Positions 32,851-44,311 of a stretch of 64,000 nucleotides of DNA are shown piece after piece. The stretch is from assembly GCA_003254885.1 (NCBI GenBank), contig QANT01008472.1:1-64000 (forward strand). The letters run 5' to 3'. Under the pieces are notes generated by a model. The model worked only from the letters and a program-made list of their open reading frames with translations. It did not search any database and was not told where the DNA came from. This DNA is from Purshia tridentata. Lineage: Eukaryota; Streptophyta; Magnoliopsida; Rosales; Rosaceae. Both the position numbers and the translations under genes were made by a program. How positions within the stretch are numbered: the stretch's first letter is position 1; each line of letters opens with the position of its first letter.

Positions 32851-34165
32851 CTAAAATGTGATGTTCTCCTCCTCCAGATCCACATCCGACTCCAAATATC
32901 GCTTGAGGCGATGACCATTTACTGTGAATGTTGCCCCATGTTGGAGGTTCTTGATTTCTACGGCTCCATAAGGAAACACCCGGACCACTTCGTATGGCCC
33001 AGTCCATCGTGAATGCAGCTTCCCAGGGAACAGTCGTAACCGGGAATTAAAGAGCAAGACCTTCATGCCTACAGCAAACTCTTTCGGTACCAATTTCTTG
33101 TCATGGTAGCGCTTTGTCCGTTCCTTATACAACTTCGCATTTTCATACGCAAAGTGCCGAATCTCCTCCAATTCACCCAGTTGTAGCTTCCTTTGGTTCC
33201 CAGCGCTTTGAAGGTCAAAGTTCAGCCTCTTAATTGCCCAAAATGCTCTATGCTCAAGCTCAACCGGCAAGTGGCATGCTTTTCCATAAATCAAACGGTA
33301 GGGCGACATCCCAATTGGTGTCTTGAATGCCGTACGGTAAGCCCATAAAGCATCATTTAGCTTGGTAGACCAGTCCTTGCAGTTCAAATTTACAGTCCTT
33401 TCCAGAATGAACTTGATCTCACGGTTAGAGATTTCCACTTGCCCGTTGGTCTGTGGATGATATGGGGTTGCCACTTTGTGGTGCACTCCATACTTCGTCA
33501 TTAATTGGCTAAACAGCTTGTTGCAGAAGTGAGTGCCACCATCGCTAATTATCACTCTTGGAGTGCCAAACCGTGCGAAGATGTGATTCTTGATAAAGCT
33601 GAGGACAACCCTTGCATCGTTTGTTCTTGTGGCGATGGCTTCTACCCACTTGGATACGTAATCCACTCCTACCAGTATGTACTCACAACCAAATGAAGAT
33701 GGAAATGGTCCCATGAAATCTATTCCCCATACATCAAAGATTTCCACTTCAAGTATGTAGTTCAAGGGCATCTGATTCCGTTGATTTATATTTCCCATTT
33801 TCTGGCACCTATCACAAGTCTTGTAAAAGCTTTGACAATCTCGAAAAATAGAGGGCCAGAAAAAACCTGATTGAAGAATCTTGTATGCTGTTTTGGTCGC
33901 TCCGCCATGTCCTCCACATTCAGTTCCATGACGCATTTCAATCACATGTCTTTGCTCACTTTCGGGTAATGGTCGCTCCGCCATGTCCTCCACATTCAGT
34001 TCCACGACACATTTCAATCACATGTCTCTGCTCACTTTCGGGTACACATCGACGAATGAGTTGATCAGCTCCAAACCTAAACAAATAAGGGTCATCCCAC
34101 ACATATTGCCTAGCATCATGCAGAAACTTTTTCCCTTGCACTGTTGTTAGCTCATCCGGCATCAC
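32851..34165 (-). pseudogene. Athila-like integrase
   Basis: HHCC zinc region ([27 protein letters not shown]), core domain with [15 protein letters not shown] (first Asp), [13 protein letters not shown] (second Asp) and [20 protein letters not shown] (Glu), then [20 protein letters not shown] and a C-terminal [20 protein letters not shown]. Close to full length for the family, with about one break near its upstream end. Confidence 0.93.
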
Positions 34166-34235
34166 CCCACTTGCTAAGTAGTTTGCTATATCAGCATACC
34201 AAGGGAGTTCTTCATCAATAATAAACAGCTACTCA

Positions 34236-35548
34236 TCAGGGAATGACTCTCAGGGGCAATGTATCCTCTTCGGCTTGCTCCACGTTCACTAATCTGCTCA
34301 AATGGTCAGCAACCACATTCTCACATCCCTTTTTGTCTTTGATCTCGATGTCAAATTCTTGAAGGAGTAGGGACCATCTTATCAGCCTTGGCTTGGCATC
34401 TTTCTTGTGCAATAAATACTTGAAAGCTGCATGATCTGTGTAAATAGTGATTTTGGACCCTATCAGGTAACTTCGAAATTTTTCCAAGGCAAAGATCACG
34501 GCCAACATCTCTTTCTCAGTTGTGGAATAGTTCAACTGTGCATCATTTAGAGTTCTGCTTGCATAATATATCACATATGGCAACTTGTTGACTCTCTGCC
34601 CTAACACAGCTCCAATCGCATAATCACTTGCATTGCACATGAGTTCAAATGGTAAATCCCAATCTGGTGGTCTGATGATTTGAGCAGTGGTGAGTAACTT
34701 TTTTAGCTTGTTAAATGCATTCAGACACTCCTCATCTATTTCAAAACTAACTTCCTTTTGCAGCAACTTGCATAGAGGCCTTGAGATCTGAGAGAAATCC
34801 TTTATGAATCTTCTATAAAATCCTGCATGTCCTAGAAAACTCCTCACCTCCTTCACACTCGAGGGTGGTGGCAACTTCGTAATCACGTCAATCTTTGCTT
34901 TGTCCACCTGTATTCCATCCTTCGAGATGATGTGCCCGAGAACAATTCCTTGTTGCACCATAAAGTGGCACTTTTCCCAATTCAGCACTAGGTTGGCTTC
35001 TTGACACCTTTGTAGAACTTTCTCCAAATTCTCAAGGCATGAATCAAATGATGACCCAAAAACAGAGAAATCGTCCATAAATATCTCAATGATGCGCTCC
35101 ATTATGTCAGAGAAAATAGACATCATGCGACTTTGAAATGTAGCGGGAGCATTACACAATTCGAATGGCATTCTCCGATAAGCAAATGTACCAAAGGGGC
35201 ATGTGAAAGTCGTCTTCTCTTGGTCCTCGGGTGCAATTGGAATTTGATTGTACCCGCTATACCCATCCAAGAAACAGTAATGACTGTGTTAGCTAGTCTC
35301 TCAAGCATTTGGTAGATAAATGGCAAGGGAAAGTGATCTTTCGTTGTTGCAGTGTTCAATTTCCTATAATCGATACACACGCGCCACCCAGCCTGAGTTC
35401 GTTGTGGAACCAACTCATCCGCATCGTTCTTCACAATGGTAATTCCACTCTTCTTGGGCACAACTTGGACAGGGCTAACCCATTGCGAATCACTTATCGG
35501 AAAGATGATTCCAACATCCAATAGCTTGAGCACCTCTTTACACACCAC
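34236..35548 (-). pseudogene. Athila-like reverse transcriptase and RNase H
   Basis: RT motifs: [54 protein letters not shown] and the catalytic [14 protein letters not shown]. Then [17 protein letters not shown] and [16 protein letters not shown]. RNase [36 protein letters not shown] and [13 protein letters not shown]. About two breaks. Confidence 0.93.
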
Positions 35549-35554
35549 TTCCTT

Positions 35555-36382
35555 CTATGTTGGGTTTAGTCGTCTTTGTGTGTCACGAGTTGGTTTAGAG
35601 TCCTCCTCTAGTAGTATACGATGCATGCACATTGATGGTGGGATCTCCTTGATATCAGCTATGGTCCATCCCAAAGCCAGTCGGTTGGCTCTCAGCACTC
35701 TCAGCAGTCTCTTCTCTTCTCCCTTGCTCAAATTTGATGCAATTATCACCGAAAAATTCTCATTCTCACCCAAAAATGCATATTTAAGATGTTCTGGCAG
35801 CGGCTTCAATTCCAATGTAGGTGGTTGATCTATGGATGGAACCAGTGTAGAGTTTGGACATGATATTCTTTCAAACTGTTCCTCCCATTTCCTTTTGTAG
35901 ATGGAATGCTGACCATCTCTCACCATCAACACCTCGGAAGTGGTTTCTTCAATCGGATCATTCGGAGAGGATTCCATAACTTCTCGTACTAAAGGATCAA
36001 CCATATCAACTCTTAAGCAATCATCCTCCTCGCGAGGGTATCGCATTGCGCTGAAAACATCAAACTCAACTGTCTCTCCCAAAACTGTCATAGTGAGTCT
36101 TCCAGTGCTCACATCAATCTTGGTGTTTGCGGTTGCCATGAATGGCCTTCCCAAGATGATTGGTAGCTCTTTCCCTTTAGATGGCACATCTTCCATTTCT
36201 AAAATAATAAAATCAGCTGGCATAATCAAATTAGCAACCTTAACAAGTACATCCTCCACGACCCCCTTAGGAACCTTTACAGAGCGATCAGTGAGCTGCA
36301 ACGTCACACTGGTGGGCTTCAGTTCTCCCAAACCCAATTCTTTGAAAACTAAGTATGGCATTAGATTAATGCTTGCTCCCAA
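35555..36382 (-). pseudogene. Athila-like protease region
   Basis: MGASINLMPYLVFKELGLG with the following ILGRPFMATANTKIDV is the retroviral-type aspartic protease pattern of this lineage. After a linker it leads to VPSIDQPPTLELKPLPEHL and the RT start. Confidence 0.88.
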
Positions 36383-38137
36383 GTCCAGTAATGCCTTTTC
36401 AATCTTGTAATTCCCTACCAGACAAGAATTGTGAAGCTCCCTGGATCTTTCAAGTTGGGTGGCAACTTCCTGAGTAGGATTGCACTTACTTCTTCACTCA
36501 GAGCCACTTGTTCATGGTCCTTAAATTTCCTCTTATGCGTGCACAACTCCTTTAAGAACTTAGTATACGTAGGAATCTGACCGATAGCATCAAGCAAAGG
36601 AATGTTAATTTCTACCTTCTTAAACATCCCTAGGATCTCCTTTGCTTGTTCATCCTTAGCTTGCTTCTTCCTACACTGTAGAAAAGGTAAAGGAGCTCTA
36701 GGTATAGGTGAGATGTCCACAGCTTTCCTACTAGCCTGAGCTGCTTCACGTTTCTCTTTCTCTTTCCTCTCTTCTTCTTCCTTTTCCTTTAACTTTCTTT
36801 CCTCATCTCTTTTAGCTTGGTTAGGGTCCAGAATCTTAACTACATCATCATCATCGTCATCCACTTCATTCTCCTTTGTCCTTAAAGCATCACCCACTTT
36901 GTTATCTATGACTTTCCCACTTCTCAATGTTGTGATTGCATCAACTTCTCCTTTGATCACTTTGTCCAAGGTTTGCAGTCACTTGTTCCAATTGAGTTTC
37001 TAGGTTAGAGATAGCTTTTGCCGTTTCAGTCAATTCCTTTTCAGTTCTGCTCATGAATGATTCTGTGTTCTTGGATATTGAAGTTGTACTTTGAGCTAGT
37101 GTGGCCATCATATCTTCTAAATATGTATTTCTTGGTTCAGCATGGGACATGGTGCTTGGCCTCCTCTTGGTACTTCCCCCTTGAGTTACAACTTGCTCTT
37201 TACTTAGATAGGCAATTTCTTGCAGTTGCCCTTTGAATTGATTGGTCATCATCACTTGCATTATTTGCTTAAGCTCAGCGACTTCAGTTTCCACCTTACT
37301 CATTTTCTCTGCTTCTCTTTTTCTGCTCCCCAATTTGAAATTCAGACCCAACGTGTTAAACAAAGCTCATGCTTCTTCAAAAGTCTTTTCTTTGAGTGCT
37401 CCTCCACAGGTCATGTCAATCATTATGCGCTCTTGCTCTTGTAGCCCTTCATAGAAGTACTCAATTAACATCCATGGAGCAAACCGATGATGTGGACATG
37501 AATTAAGAAGCTCTTGGCATCTTTCCCAGCTCTCGCCAAACGTTTCCTCTTCAGTTTGAGTGAATCCAAGAATTTGCTTTCTTATAGTCATGGTCTTGCT
37601 AGCTGGATAGAACCTCTTGAGGAACATGGATGCCGAATCCTCCTATGAGTCAATTGATGCTACCTGCAAAGAATACAGCCAAGTCTTAGCTTTTTTTTTA
37701 AGAGAAAATGGGAACATTCTTAACTTCCTTTGCTCAATATTTAAACCCTTCAGTTTGCCAATTTCGCAAATTGCATGGAATTACTTCAAGTGCAAATACG
37801 GATCTTCTCCTTCATTGCCATAATAGATAGGTAGTAATTTAATCATCCCACTTTGAATCTCAAATTGCTCGGCCTCCACTTGAGGATAGGCTATGCTTGT
37901 GGGATGCACCATGAATGTGGGGGTAGAAAATTCACTTAATGGCCTTGCATCTTGCAGTTGCTCCAGCTCCCCTTCTCCATCCTTATTCTCAGCTGAAGGT
38001 ATAGCTTCGGCTATAGTTCGAATGGGCCTCCAAGTGATTCTAGGTAATCCTCTACTACCACTTATCATCCTCTCAACTTCTTCACGAGTAATAAGAGTGA
38101 CTTTGGAACTTGATCCCTCCATTGTTCCTAAAAACAA
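36383..38137 (-). pseudogene. Athila-like gag
   Basis: N-terminal part near MEGSSSKVTLITREEVERM, then the gag core FLKRFYPASKTMTIRKQILG, ESWERCQELLNSCPHHRF and IEYFYEGLQEQERIMIDMTC, then a Lys/Glu-rich linker (36700-36830) and AILLRKLPPNLKDPGSFTI. Several breaks. Confidence 0.88.
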
Positions 38138-38240
38138 AGAGAAATCAGAATTCTAAAACAGAACCAAAAACAAAAACAAAAATTTATTTACAATGACTTA
38201 ATTGAAAATATTTAAACTAGTAATTAACACCAATAACACT

Positions 38241-38259
38241 TCCCCAGCAACGGTGCCAA
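38241..38259 (-). other. Athila-like primer-binding site
   Basis: Minus-strand TTGGCACCGTTGCTGGGGA, five bases from the LTR end. This is the usual Athila-group site, unlike the TGGTATCAGA of the other elements here. Confidence 0.75.
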
Positions 38260-38264
38260 AAACT

Positions 38265-39460
38265 TGTTGTATGTTTTATTAGAGCAACAATAAATTAAAA
38301 TCAAAGCTCTAATTTACTCGCACGTGCACGAGTCGCGAAGTAGCAAGACATGCAAATAATGAGGTCGATCCCTCAGAGAAGAGTATTGATGTGTAAATTA
38401 CTACCTTAACTAATTTCAATTAAACCAAACACTACTCAGACACACAATCAGGGGTTTTGAAAAGGTTTAGTAACGAATAAAAATAATGTGCAAGAAGTAG
38501 ATAGAAATCAATATAATTAAAGCACTAGGGTTCAGATTACACCACTAGCACACTACCTTGCATTCTTACGGAGTCCATCCAATCAATAACATGTATGTTC
38601 ATAAAGTTTGACTACCAAAAGCTTTGGCTATTTCCTTTTGGCGTTATACCTTCCTTATGCATGTACCAAGAGCTTATTGGGCCTACCCTAGCAAGTTAAC
38701 GTGCATGTTCCTAGATAAACTAGGGCAATCACCTATGCAAGAGTCATTAAGTTCTATGAAGATGTCAAACACATAGACCACCTATCCAAAACAATGTACA
38801 CAGTGCAAATCTATGATCCCTTCACCCAAAGATAGGTTCTTAGGCTATCTCCCTGCTGCCTATTGAAATTATCATCCTTTCGAGCTTATTTAATTTCACA
38901 ACATAATCTAGATGCATTTAACCTAAGGTGACCAGTCAAAGGTGCCACACAAATAGAATCAATTTAAACAGAGATCCAAGATTTATGAACAAACATATAT
39001 TGAAATTCAGCAATCTATAAGAAAATTAGGTAGCATGACTAGGGCCTCATTCTAGCCTTAGCTGTAAGTTTAGTTAAACATGCTTAACAATAAACTTAAA
39101 AGCATAATTAAAACTAAGAAAATAGAGAAGGAAAAAGGAAAGCAAGCCATGGGCAGCAAGGTGCAGCGGCGGTTGGTGGTTTCACGGCGGTGGCTGGTGG
39201 TGCACGGCGACAAGGCAGCAGCTCCTCTCCCTTGGGCGGCGTCGGCAAGGCCTTGGCAAGACCAAGCTTCCTCTCCTTTTGGCTGGCCGAATTCCCCTCT
39301 CTTCTCTCTCTCTAAATTCTAAATTTCTATGCAAAAGCTAATCCCCGAATTCTGAAGTATAATGGGGTTTATATAGGGGGGCTTTCCTTGGAGAAGAGGG
39401 AAAAGAAAAGCACTAAAATATCAAGGCTTGGAGGCTAGGGTTTTGCGGTAACCCTAGGGC
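38265..39460 (-). repeat. Athila-like 5' LTR, truncated
   Basis: Matches 28836 to about 30115 of the 3' LTR, without the first patchwork insertion. It stops at ACCCTAGGGC, where the LINE begins. Confidence 0.85.
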
Positions 39461-40102
39461 TTATTCCCTTTACTAGAGCTCATTCCTATTGTTTTCCTAA
39501 TTGTGAACCTGAGGTTGTAGTTTATGTTGACAGATCTTGGGAGAAAGACTCAAATGAGGTTGGTATTGGAGTTCTAATCCGAGATTCTTAGTGTTGTCTT
39601 TGGGGTGGATGTGCAAAGAGTTGTTTAGCTACTTCATCTCTCATTTCTGAAGCTTTGGCCATTAGAAAGGGTCTTCTTTATGCGAAAGTTTATAGCTTTT
39701 CTCATCTTGTAGTACAATCTGACTCTCAACTAGTGATTTCGGCAACTAGATCAATTAAAAAGGAGGCACCTTTGGCAATTTTTCGTATTATGCAAGAAAT
39801 TTGGGACCTTGCTTCTGGATTTTCTTTAGTTTGCTGGAGTTGGATTGCTCGGAAAGCCAAACAAGCTGCTAATGGGCTTCCTATGGACTAACTCTGATAT
39901 GAGATCGAGTTGTTAGTTGTGAGGTTTATCTACTGCAGATTGGTGTTTGTCTTAGTTGCTTTATTACTTGTGATTTCTAAGTTTGTCTTAGTTTTTTTAT
40001 CCTTTATCCTTTGTTTTCCCCGTACGTTTGCTTTTTTCCTTTAATGAAAGTTTGATGTTTCCTCTCAGCAAAAAAAAAAAGAANAAAAAAAAAAAAAAAA
40101 AG
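39461..40102 (+). mobile_element. LINE 3' end with poly(A), 5'-truncated
   Basis: An RNase H-like frame (39511-39891) is followed by a 180-bp 3' UTR and a poly(A) tail (about 40070-40102, with a G interruption and the N at 40084). It replaces the outer part of the Athila 5' LTR. No target duplication was found, and the sequence after the tail is not LTR, so a deletion accompanied or followed the insertion. Confidence 0.75.
39511..39891 (+). pseudogene. LINE C-terminal RNase H-like domain (RVT_3)
   Basis: Reads PEVVVYVDRSWEKDSNEVG (first Asp), IGVLIRDS, then after an in-frame TAG SSLISEALAIRKGLLYAK (Glu) and FSHLVVQSDSQLVISATRS (Asp), and ends CWSWIARKAKQAANGLPMD. This is the domain that closes the ORF2 of many plant L1-type LINEs. 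The stop after RDS, and the loss of the usual NxxAHxLA ending, mark it as dead. Confidence 0.75.
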
Positions 40103-40939
40103 GGAAACCCTTATACCAATTATTTGCTAATTAACATTTTTTTAAGATGGGCTGATTAATTTTGGACAAAAGCCCAATTGAAATTTAGTAGGCTTTATTT
40201 AACTCCTTTTATGATGTTTAGTTAAGTGGTCCTTTTTGGGCTAACTTGGAGGAATTGTCAACCATACCAATTCAAAATCCTTGCCTCAATTTATCACCAT
40301 GTTGGAAGGAAAGAGTGTAATTTTTTAGAAGACTCCACTTCCAGCAGTCCTTATCCCACTTGAATTGGAAAGAGAAGTCTCAATTGTTACAGCCTTGCGA
40401 AAGCCATCTCTATTTAAAAGAGAACCTCGATTTTTTGGATGAAGGAATAAAGTTGTGTTGTAACTACAACATTAGTTTTGGCTTTGAAGACGAGCGTCCA
40501 AAACTTGGCTTCATCTTCCACCTTTTCTTTTGACGTATGGAAGCCTTTTCCCTTGACAACTCTTTTTTTTTTTTTTTTGATATATGCTTGTCCCTTGCTG
40601 TATGAAAAATTGTGAATCTCTTCTCATTTCATGACTATTTGTCGTATACAATCAACATGGCTGCTAGACCGAACTAGACCATGCCAAAATGGATTGAAAA
40701 GGACAAAAAGAAAAATTTATTCACAATTTTTCTAAGTGACTTCGAAAAAAAAAAATATATATTTGTTTTACAAAGCCATTCCATTGACATGACGACTATC
40801 TTGTCCTAAATCCCCTAGACCCTAATTTGGGACCTAACAAAAGGGGTACAAGTTCTATTGCACAAAACATAAGACTCAAAAGATAGAAACTCAATGTGCG
40901 CTCTAAGCTCCTTGAGAACTATGAAGATGAAGGGTTATC
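40103..40939. other. Unassigned AT-rich stretch, LTR-like features
   Basis: No gene. A TATTTAAAAG box near 40411, followed 100 bp later by GCTTTGAAGACGAGCGTCC, would suit an LTR promoter, but no partner or ends were found. Confidence 0.3.
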
Positions 40940-41440
40940 TGATACGACCAATCCCAAATTCCATCTTGCAACCTGGAGTAATCTTACGAGAATCCAATTA
41001 TTAAGGAAAATCTTACCGAAAATTCAACTGAATTTCCTCTAAAAATTGGACTAAACCAAACTTGCAAAAGCTGTAGATTCCACTTTTAACCAACAAACCA
41101 CCTCTACAGCAACCAAAAAGGGTCTCTGACCCCATGCCAAGTTACACACCATCTAATCAGAACAAGTTTAATAAAATTTACAATTCACAACTCACAACCA
41201 TAGTTACAAAATCAACCTTAGGCCCACAACAATACCAATAATCTGAGGATGGGAAAACCCGAATGCCTCGACTCTCTCACCTGGTGGGAAAAACATTAAA
41301 GTTAAAACTCTTGTTCCTTTTATATTCTTTTAAGTCAAGATTTACTCAAGGACCTCACATCTCCCACTTGAAATCCCCCAGTTTTAAAGCCATTTTTCAA
41401 TCCAATTTGAAAGCATCTTAAATCAGAGGTGCCTCTTCAT
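40940..41440 (-). mobile_element. Old family A LTR fragment (minus strand)
   Basis: TGATACGACCAATCCCAAAT lines up with TGACAGGACCCTCCCCGAAT of other A LTRs. AAGGAAAATCTTACCGAAAA, GGGTCTCTGACCCC and CCCCCAGTTTTAAA follow in the right order. Divergence near 20 percent makes this the oldest A piece here. The right limit is uncertain. Confidence 0.65.
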
Positions 41441-41994
41441 ACATATTAAAACTCACAAATACAAAATATGAATAGGTTTTGCAAACCATATAAAAATTAC
41501 TCAAAACAGAGCTCTAGAACTTTAGATAATAAATTAAGTTGAAGATGCAGATGATAGTGTAAAATTTCGACGGAAAAGTTGGAGGATTTAACTTTCAAGA
41601 GACAGATTGAAAAACAAAAGTATGTTTCAGGGGTAAATTGTAACGACCCGTACCTTTTAAGTGCATTATAATAGGGCCCAACATTGACTTTTGGTTCTAG
41701 CAATATTTTAACTTTGACTTTGGGTCCGTTAGGAAGGTCTTGAGCTCACGAGTTCATTGACACACGGCATGGGTTATTTAGAGCCACGGTTAGAAAGTTA
41801 GGAAAGTGAGAAGAGATCCAAAGTTGACTTTTTGAATTACCCAAATTTCAGAGTTTACTTTGACATGGTTACGTAGAGCTCGACTTCATGAGTCCGTAGA
41901 CACGTAGCATGCATCATTTGGAGCTACGGTTTGAGAAATACGGACATTCAAAGTGAGGGGTAAACTTGTAATTTTGAAGAAATGGCATTTAATA

Positions 41995-42017
41995 TTCCAG
42001 AAATTTCTGGAATATTC
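41995..42017 (+). promoter_or_regulatory. Five-unit heat-shock element in A LTR
   Basis: Five alternating TTC/GAA triplets with 2-base spacing, as at 16513 and 22477. Confidence 0.75.
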
Positions 42018-42959
42018 TTCTCTCTCTCTATTTCTCTCCCTTCTCCCCCCTCCACGCGAAGGCAGCAGCACCCCCAGCCTGTTCTTCCCTTCCTCTCTCC
42101 CCTACGCGACCCCCCAGCCCCTTTTCCGGCCACCTAGACCACTGGCAACACCCCCACTTGCCGGCCAGCAAGTTCACGCCGCCCCCAGCCCCTTCCTTTC
42201 TCTCTCTCCCGATCTCTCTCTCACCTATGCGCGACTGGAGCTTCCAGCTCCAGCCATCTCCGGCGACGGGACTGGCCGAGAATCACTCCCCAGCCGCCGG
42301 CCAGCCACCCCGAGCTCCCCCACGACAGCCAGCCTTCCTCCAACGCGAAACGACGTCGGAAAAGCACCCAGCCTGCCGCCACTTGTTCGTCAATTCCGGT
42401 CGCTTCCGGCCTTTGTTTGCTGTGATTTTTGGAGACGTTTCTGAGCCCAGAGACGATCCAGCCGGAGACCAAAGCTAAGCTATCTCTGTGAGTGGACTTC
42501 GTTTCCTAAACTATTTTATGAATTTAATGATTTAATTCATAGTTATATTTGGAGTTATTTGAGGTCTGATTTATTTAAATTAGAAGTATTATTTGGTTCG
42601 CAAGTTTAGTTTACATATTTCTTATAGATGTTTGACTTAGACGTTGGGTTTAAATTTGTTATACTGGATTTCATGCTTTGGTGAGACAAAAAAGGAATTC
42701 AAAATGTTTTCATGTTTGAGTGTGAGAAAATACTGGATTTCAATGGGTTTGGTTATTGAAAAGAATTTTATAGTTGTTGGTTTAATGATTTTACAGTATT
42801 TGAAAGATTAAATATTTTTATGGGTGAAAAGAGATTTACGGGAAATGGTTTTCAAACCACCCTTCGCAGTACCCTTCAGGTTATCAGATTATATAGGTCT
42901 TTGGGACCTATCACGGCACACACATACGCTTTGGGCCGTGTGTCGGGATGCCTTGCCCT

Positions 42960-43150
42960 TTGGGGGTGGCCCTGCGTGCACGTATGGCAGGATTATTGGC
43001 CCTGCATGTGTATGATAGACTCTGGCTTTGCACATGTATGGCAGGATTATTAGCTCTGCATGCGTATGGCAGGTTGTGAGCCCTACGTATGTACAGCAGG
43101 CTATTGGCCCTGCATGTGTACGGCAGGTCGTGGGCCCTGCGCATGTAAGG
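42960..43150 (+). repeat. Family A LTR minisatellite
   Basis: Five to six units of 30-32 bp with CCCTGCATGTGTA..GCAGG cores, after the block GGTCTTTGGGACC and GGCCGTGTGTCGGGATGCC. Confidence 0.8.
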
Positions 43151-43866
43151 CAGGTTCGATGGGTAACTGTTTGGGTGAATGTTTATTATTATATCAGTTT
43201 TATAAGAATGTTTCAAAGGATATAAACTTCAGTTTTTGTTTGATGCTTGTCAGCTTAATTTGTTTTATTTACTTTCCCAGAAAATCTCAAAGTGGATTTT
43301 AGGTATTGGTTTACTTATCCCGTAAATTTTATGAAAGTTATTTTAAAACTAGGGGATATCAAAGAAGGTTTGAGAAATTTTAGGGAAACTTGAAAGTAAA
43401 GGTTTATTAATATTTGTTTTGATTTATGTCCACTCACTGAGTTAACTCATTAGCTTTATCTTTGTTGTTATTTTAATTTTCCCCCCAGGTTGTAGCGGTG
43501 GAGCGATCGTGCCAAGGACGTCGAGGCAATCTAGTTAGTTAGTGTAGTTTATAGGTGATTAGTTATCCTTGTAAACCTCATTTTCTTAGTGAATTTTGTA
43601 GCCAGCCTTGATAACCCTTGAATACTTAATTAATTGGTTTTGAAATTTGGGTCGGAGACCCTTTGGTTGCGGTAGAGGAGTTGTGGTGCTTAGAAGTGCT
43701 TTTGCAGGTCTTCATAGAGAAAGGGTTAGTCCAATTTCAGGGGAGGTTCTGCCGAATTTTCTATAGGATTTTCCTTGATATTGGATTTCCACAGGATCAC
43801 TCCGAGTTCCAGAGAGGAATTCGGGGAGGGTCCTATCATAAATCCAGTAATAAGCTAAAATATAAA

Positions 43867-44262
43867 GGCTTATTATTAAATTTGCTTCCTGAAACATACT
43901 TTTTTTTTATTTTGCCCCCTAAAAGTTAAATCCTCCCATTTTCCCCCCAAAATTTGGATCACAAGGGTAAACCCTCCCACTTTACCCCTTGAACTCAACT
44001 TGATCAATTTGTCTAGTTTTTATCTCAACTTTGGCCCAACTTTTAACTCATCAAACCATCACCAAAATTAGCAATCTTATACTTATTTGGAATTTATGAA
44101 TTTCCTCTTTACAAACATATAAAAATCACTTAAAATGGAGCTCTAAAACTTCAAATAATAGATGAGAGAGTAAAGTTTGGAAGGCAAAGTGAGAGAATTT
44201 TACTTTCAAGGGGCAAAGTGAAAAAATTCGTATATTTTAAAGAACAAGTTCAATAATAAACC
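43867..44262. repeat. Foldback MITE copy 2
   Basis: The left arm GGCTTATTATTAAATTTGCT, followed by TTTTGCCCCCTAAAAGTTAA, is the inverted match of the right arm, whose reverse complement begins GGTTTATTATTGAACTTGTT and contains CTTTGCCCCTTGAAAGTAAA. Arms of about 95 bp flank a 200-bp centre; no coding sequence. TAAA lies on both sides and may be the target duplication. Confidence 0.6.
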
Positions 44263-44311
44263 TAAAATAAATTAAAAGTATGTGAATCAAAAAAAGAACA
44301 AAAATGTTCTT

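Larger units (their letters stand above)
28836..39460 (-). mobile_element. Athila-like Ty3/gypsy retrotransposon, minus strand
   Basis: LTRs lie at 28836-31018 (3') and 38265-39460 (5', cut by a LINE). The primer site, read on the minus strand as TTGGCACCGTTGCTGGGGA, is typical of Athila-type elements. Gag, protease, RT, RNase H and integrase follow, then about 1.8 kb of non-coding 3' sequence and a polypurine tract CCTAAGTTTGGGGG. Coding sequence is long but broken at roughly half a dozen places. The LTRs differ by a few percent where they overlap, suggesting one to two million years. Confidence 0.88.
41639..43838 (+). mobile_element. Solo LTR, family A, lacking the intron-like segment
   Basis: TGTAACGACCCG to GTCCTATCA, 2200 bp, with a perfect duplication TAAAT (41634-41638, 43839-43843). 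It is shorter than the other A LTRs because the sequence runs from the leader (GTGATTTTTG) straight into the post-acceptor block (GAGACGTTTCTGAG) at 42431/42432, exactly where other copies have the GT-AG segment. Confidence 0.92.
41470..43856. repeat. Foldback MITE copy 1 (right arm), split by solo LTR
   Basis: 41470-41638 and 43844-43856 together resemble the right half of copy 2: AAACAGAGCTCTAGAACTTT against AAATGGAGCTCTAAAACTTC, then TTTAACTTTCAAGAGACAG against TTTTACTTTCAAGGGGCAA, ending in AATAAGC. The solo A LTR 41639-43838 interrupts it. Confidence 0.5.

Noticed and set aside
33505-38156. Plus-strand open frames opposite the Athila-like coding region
   Set aside because: They are antisense shadows of gag and pol.
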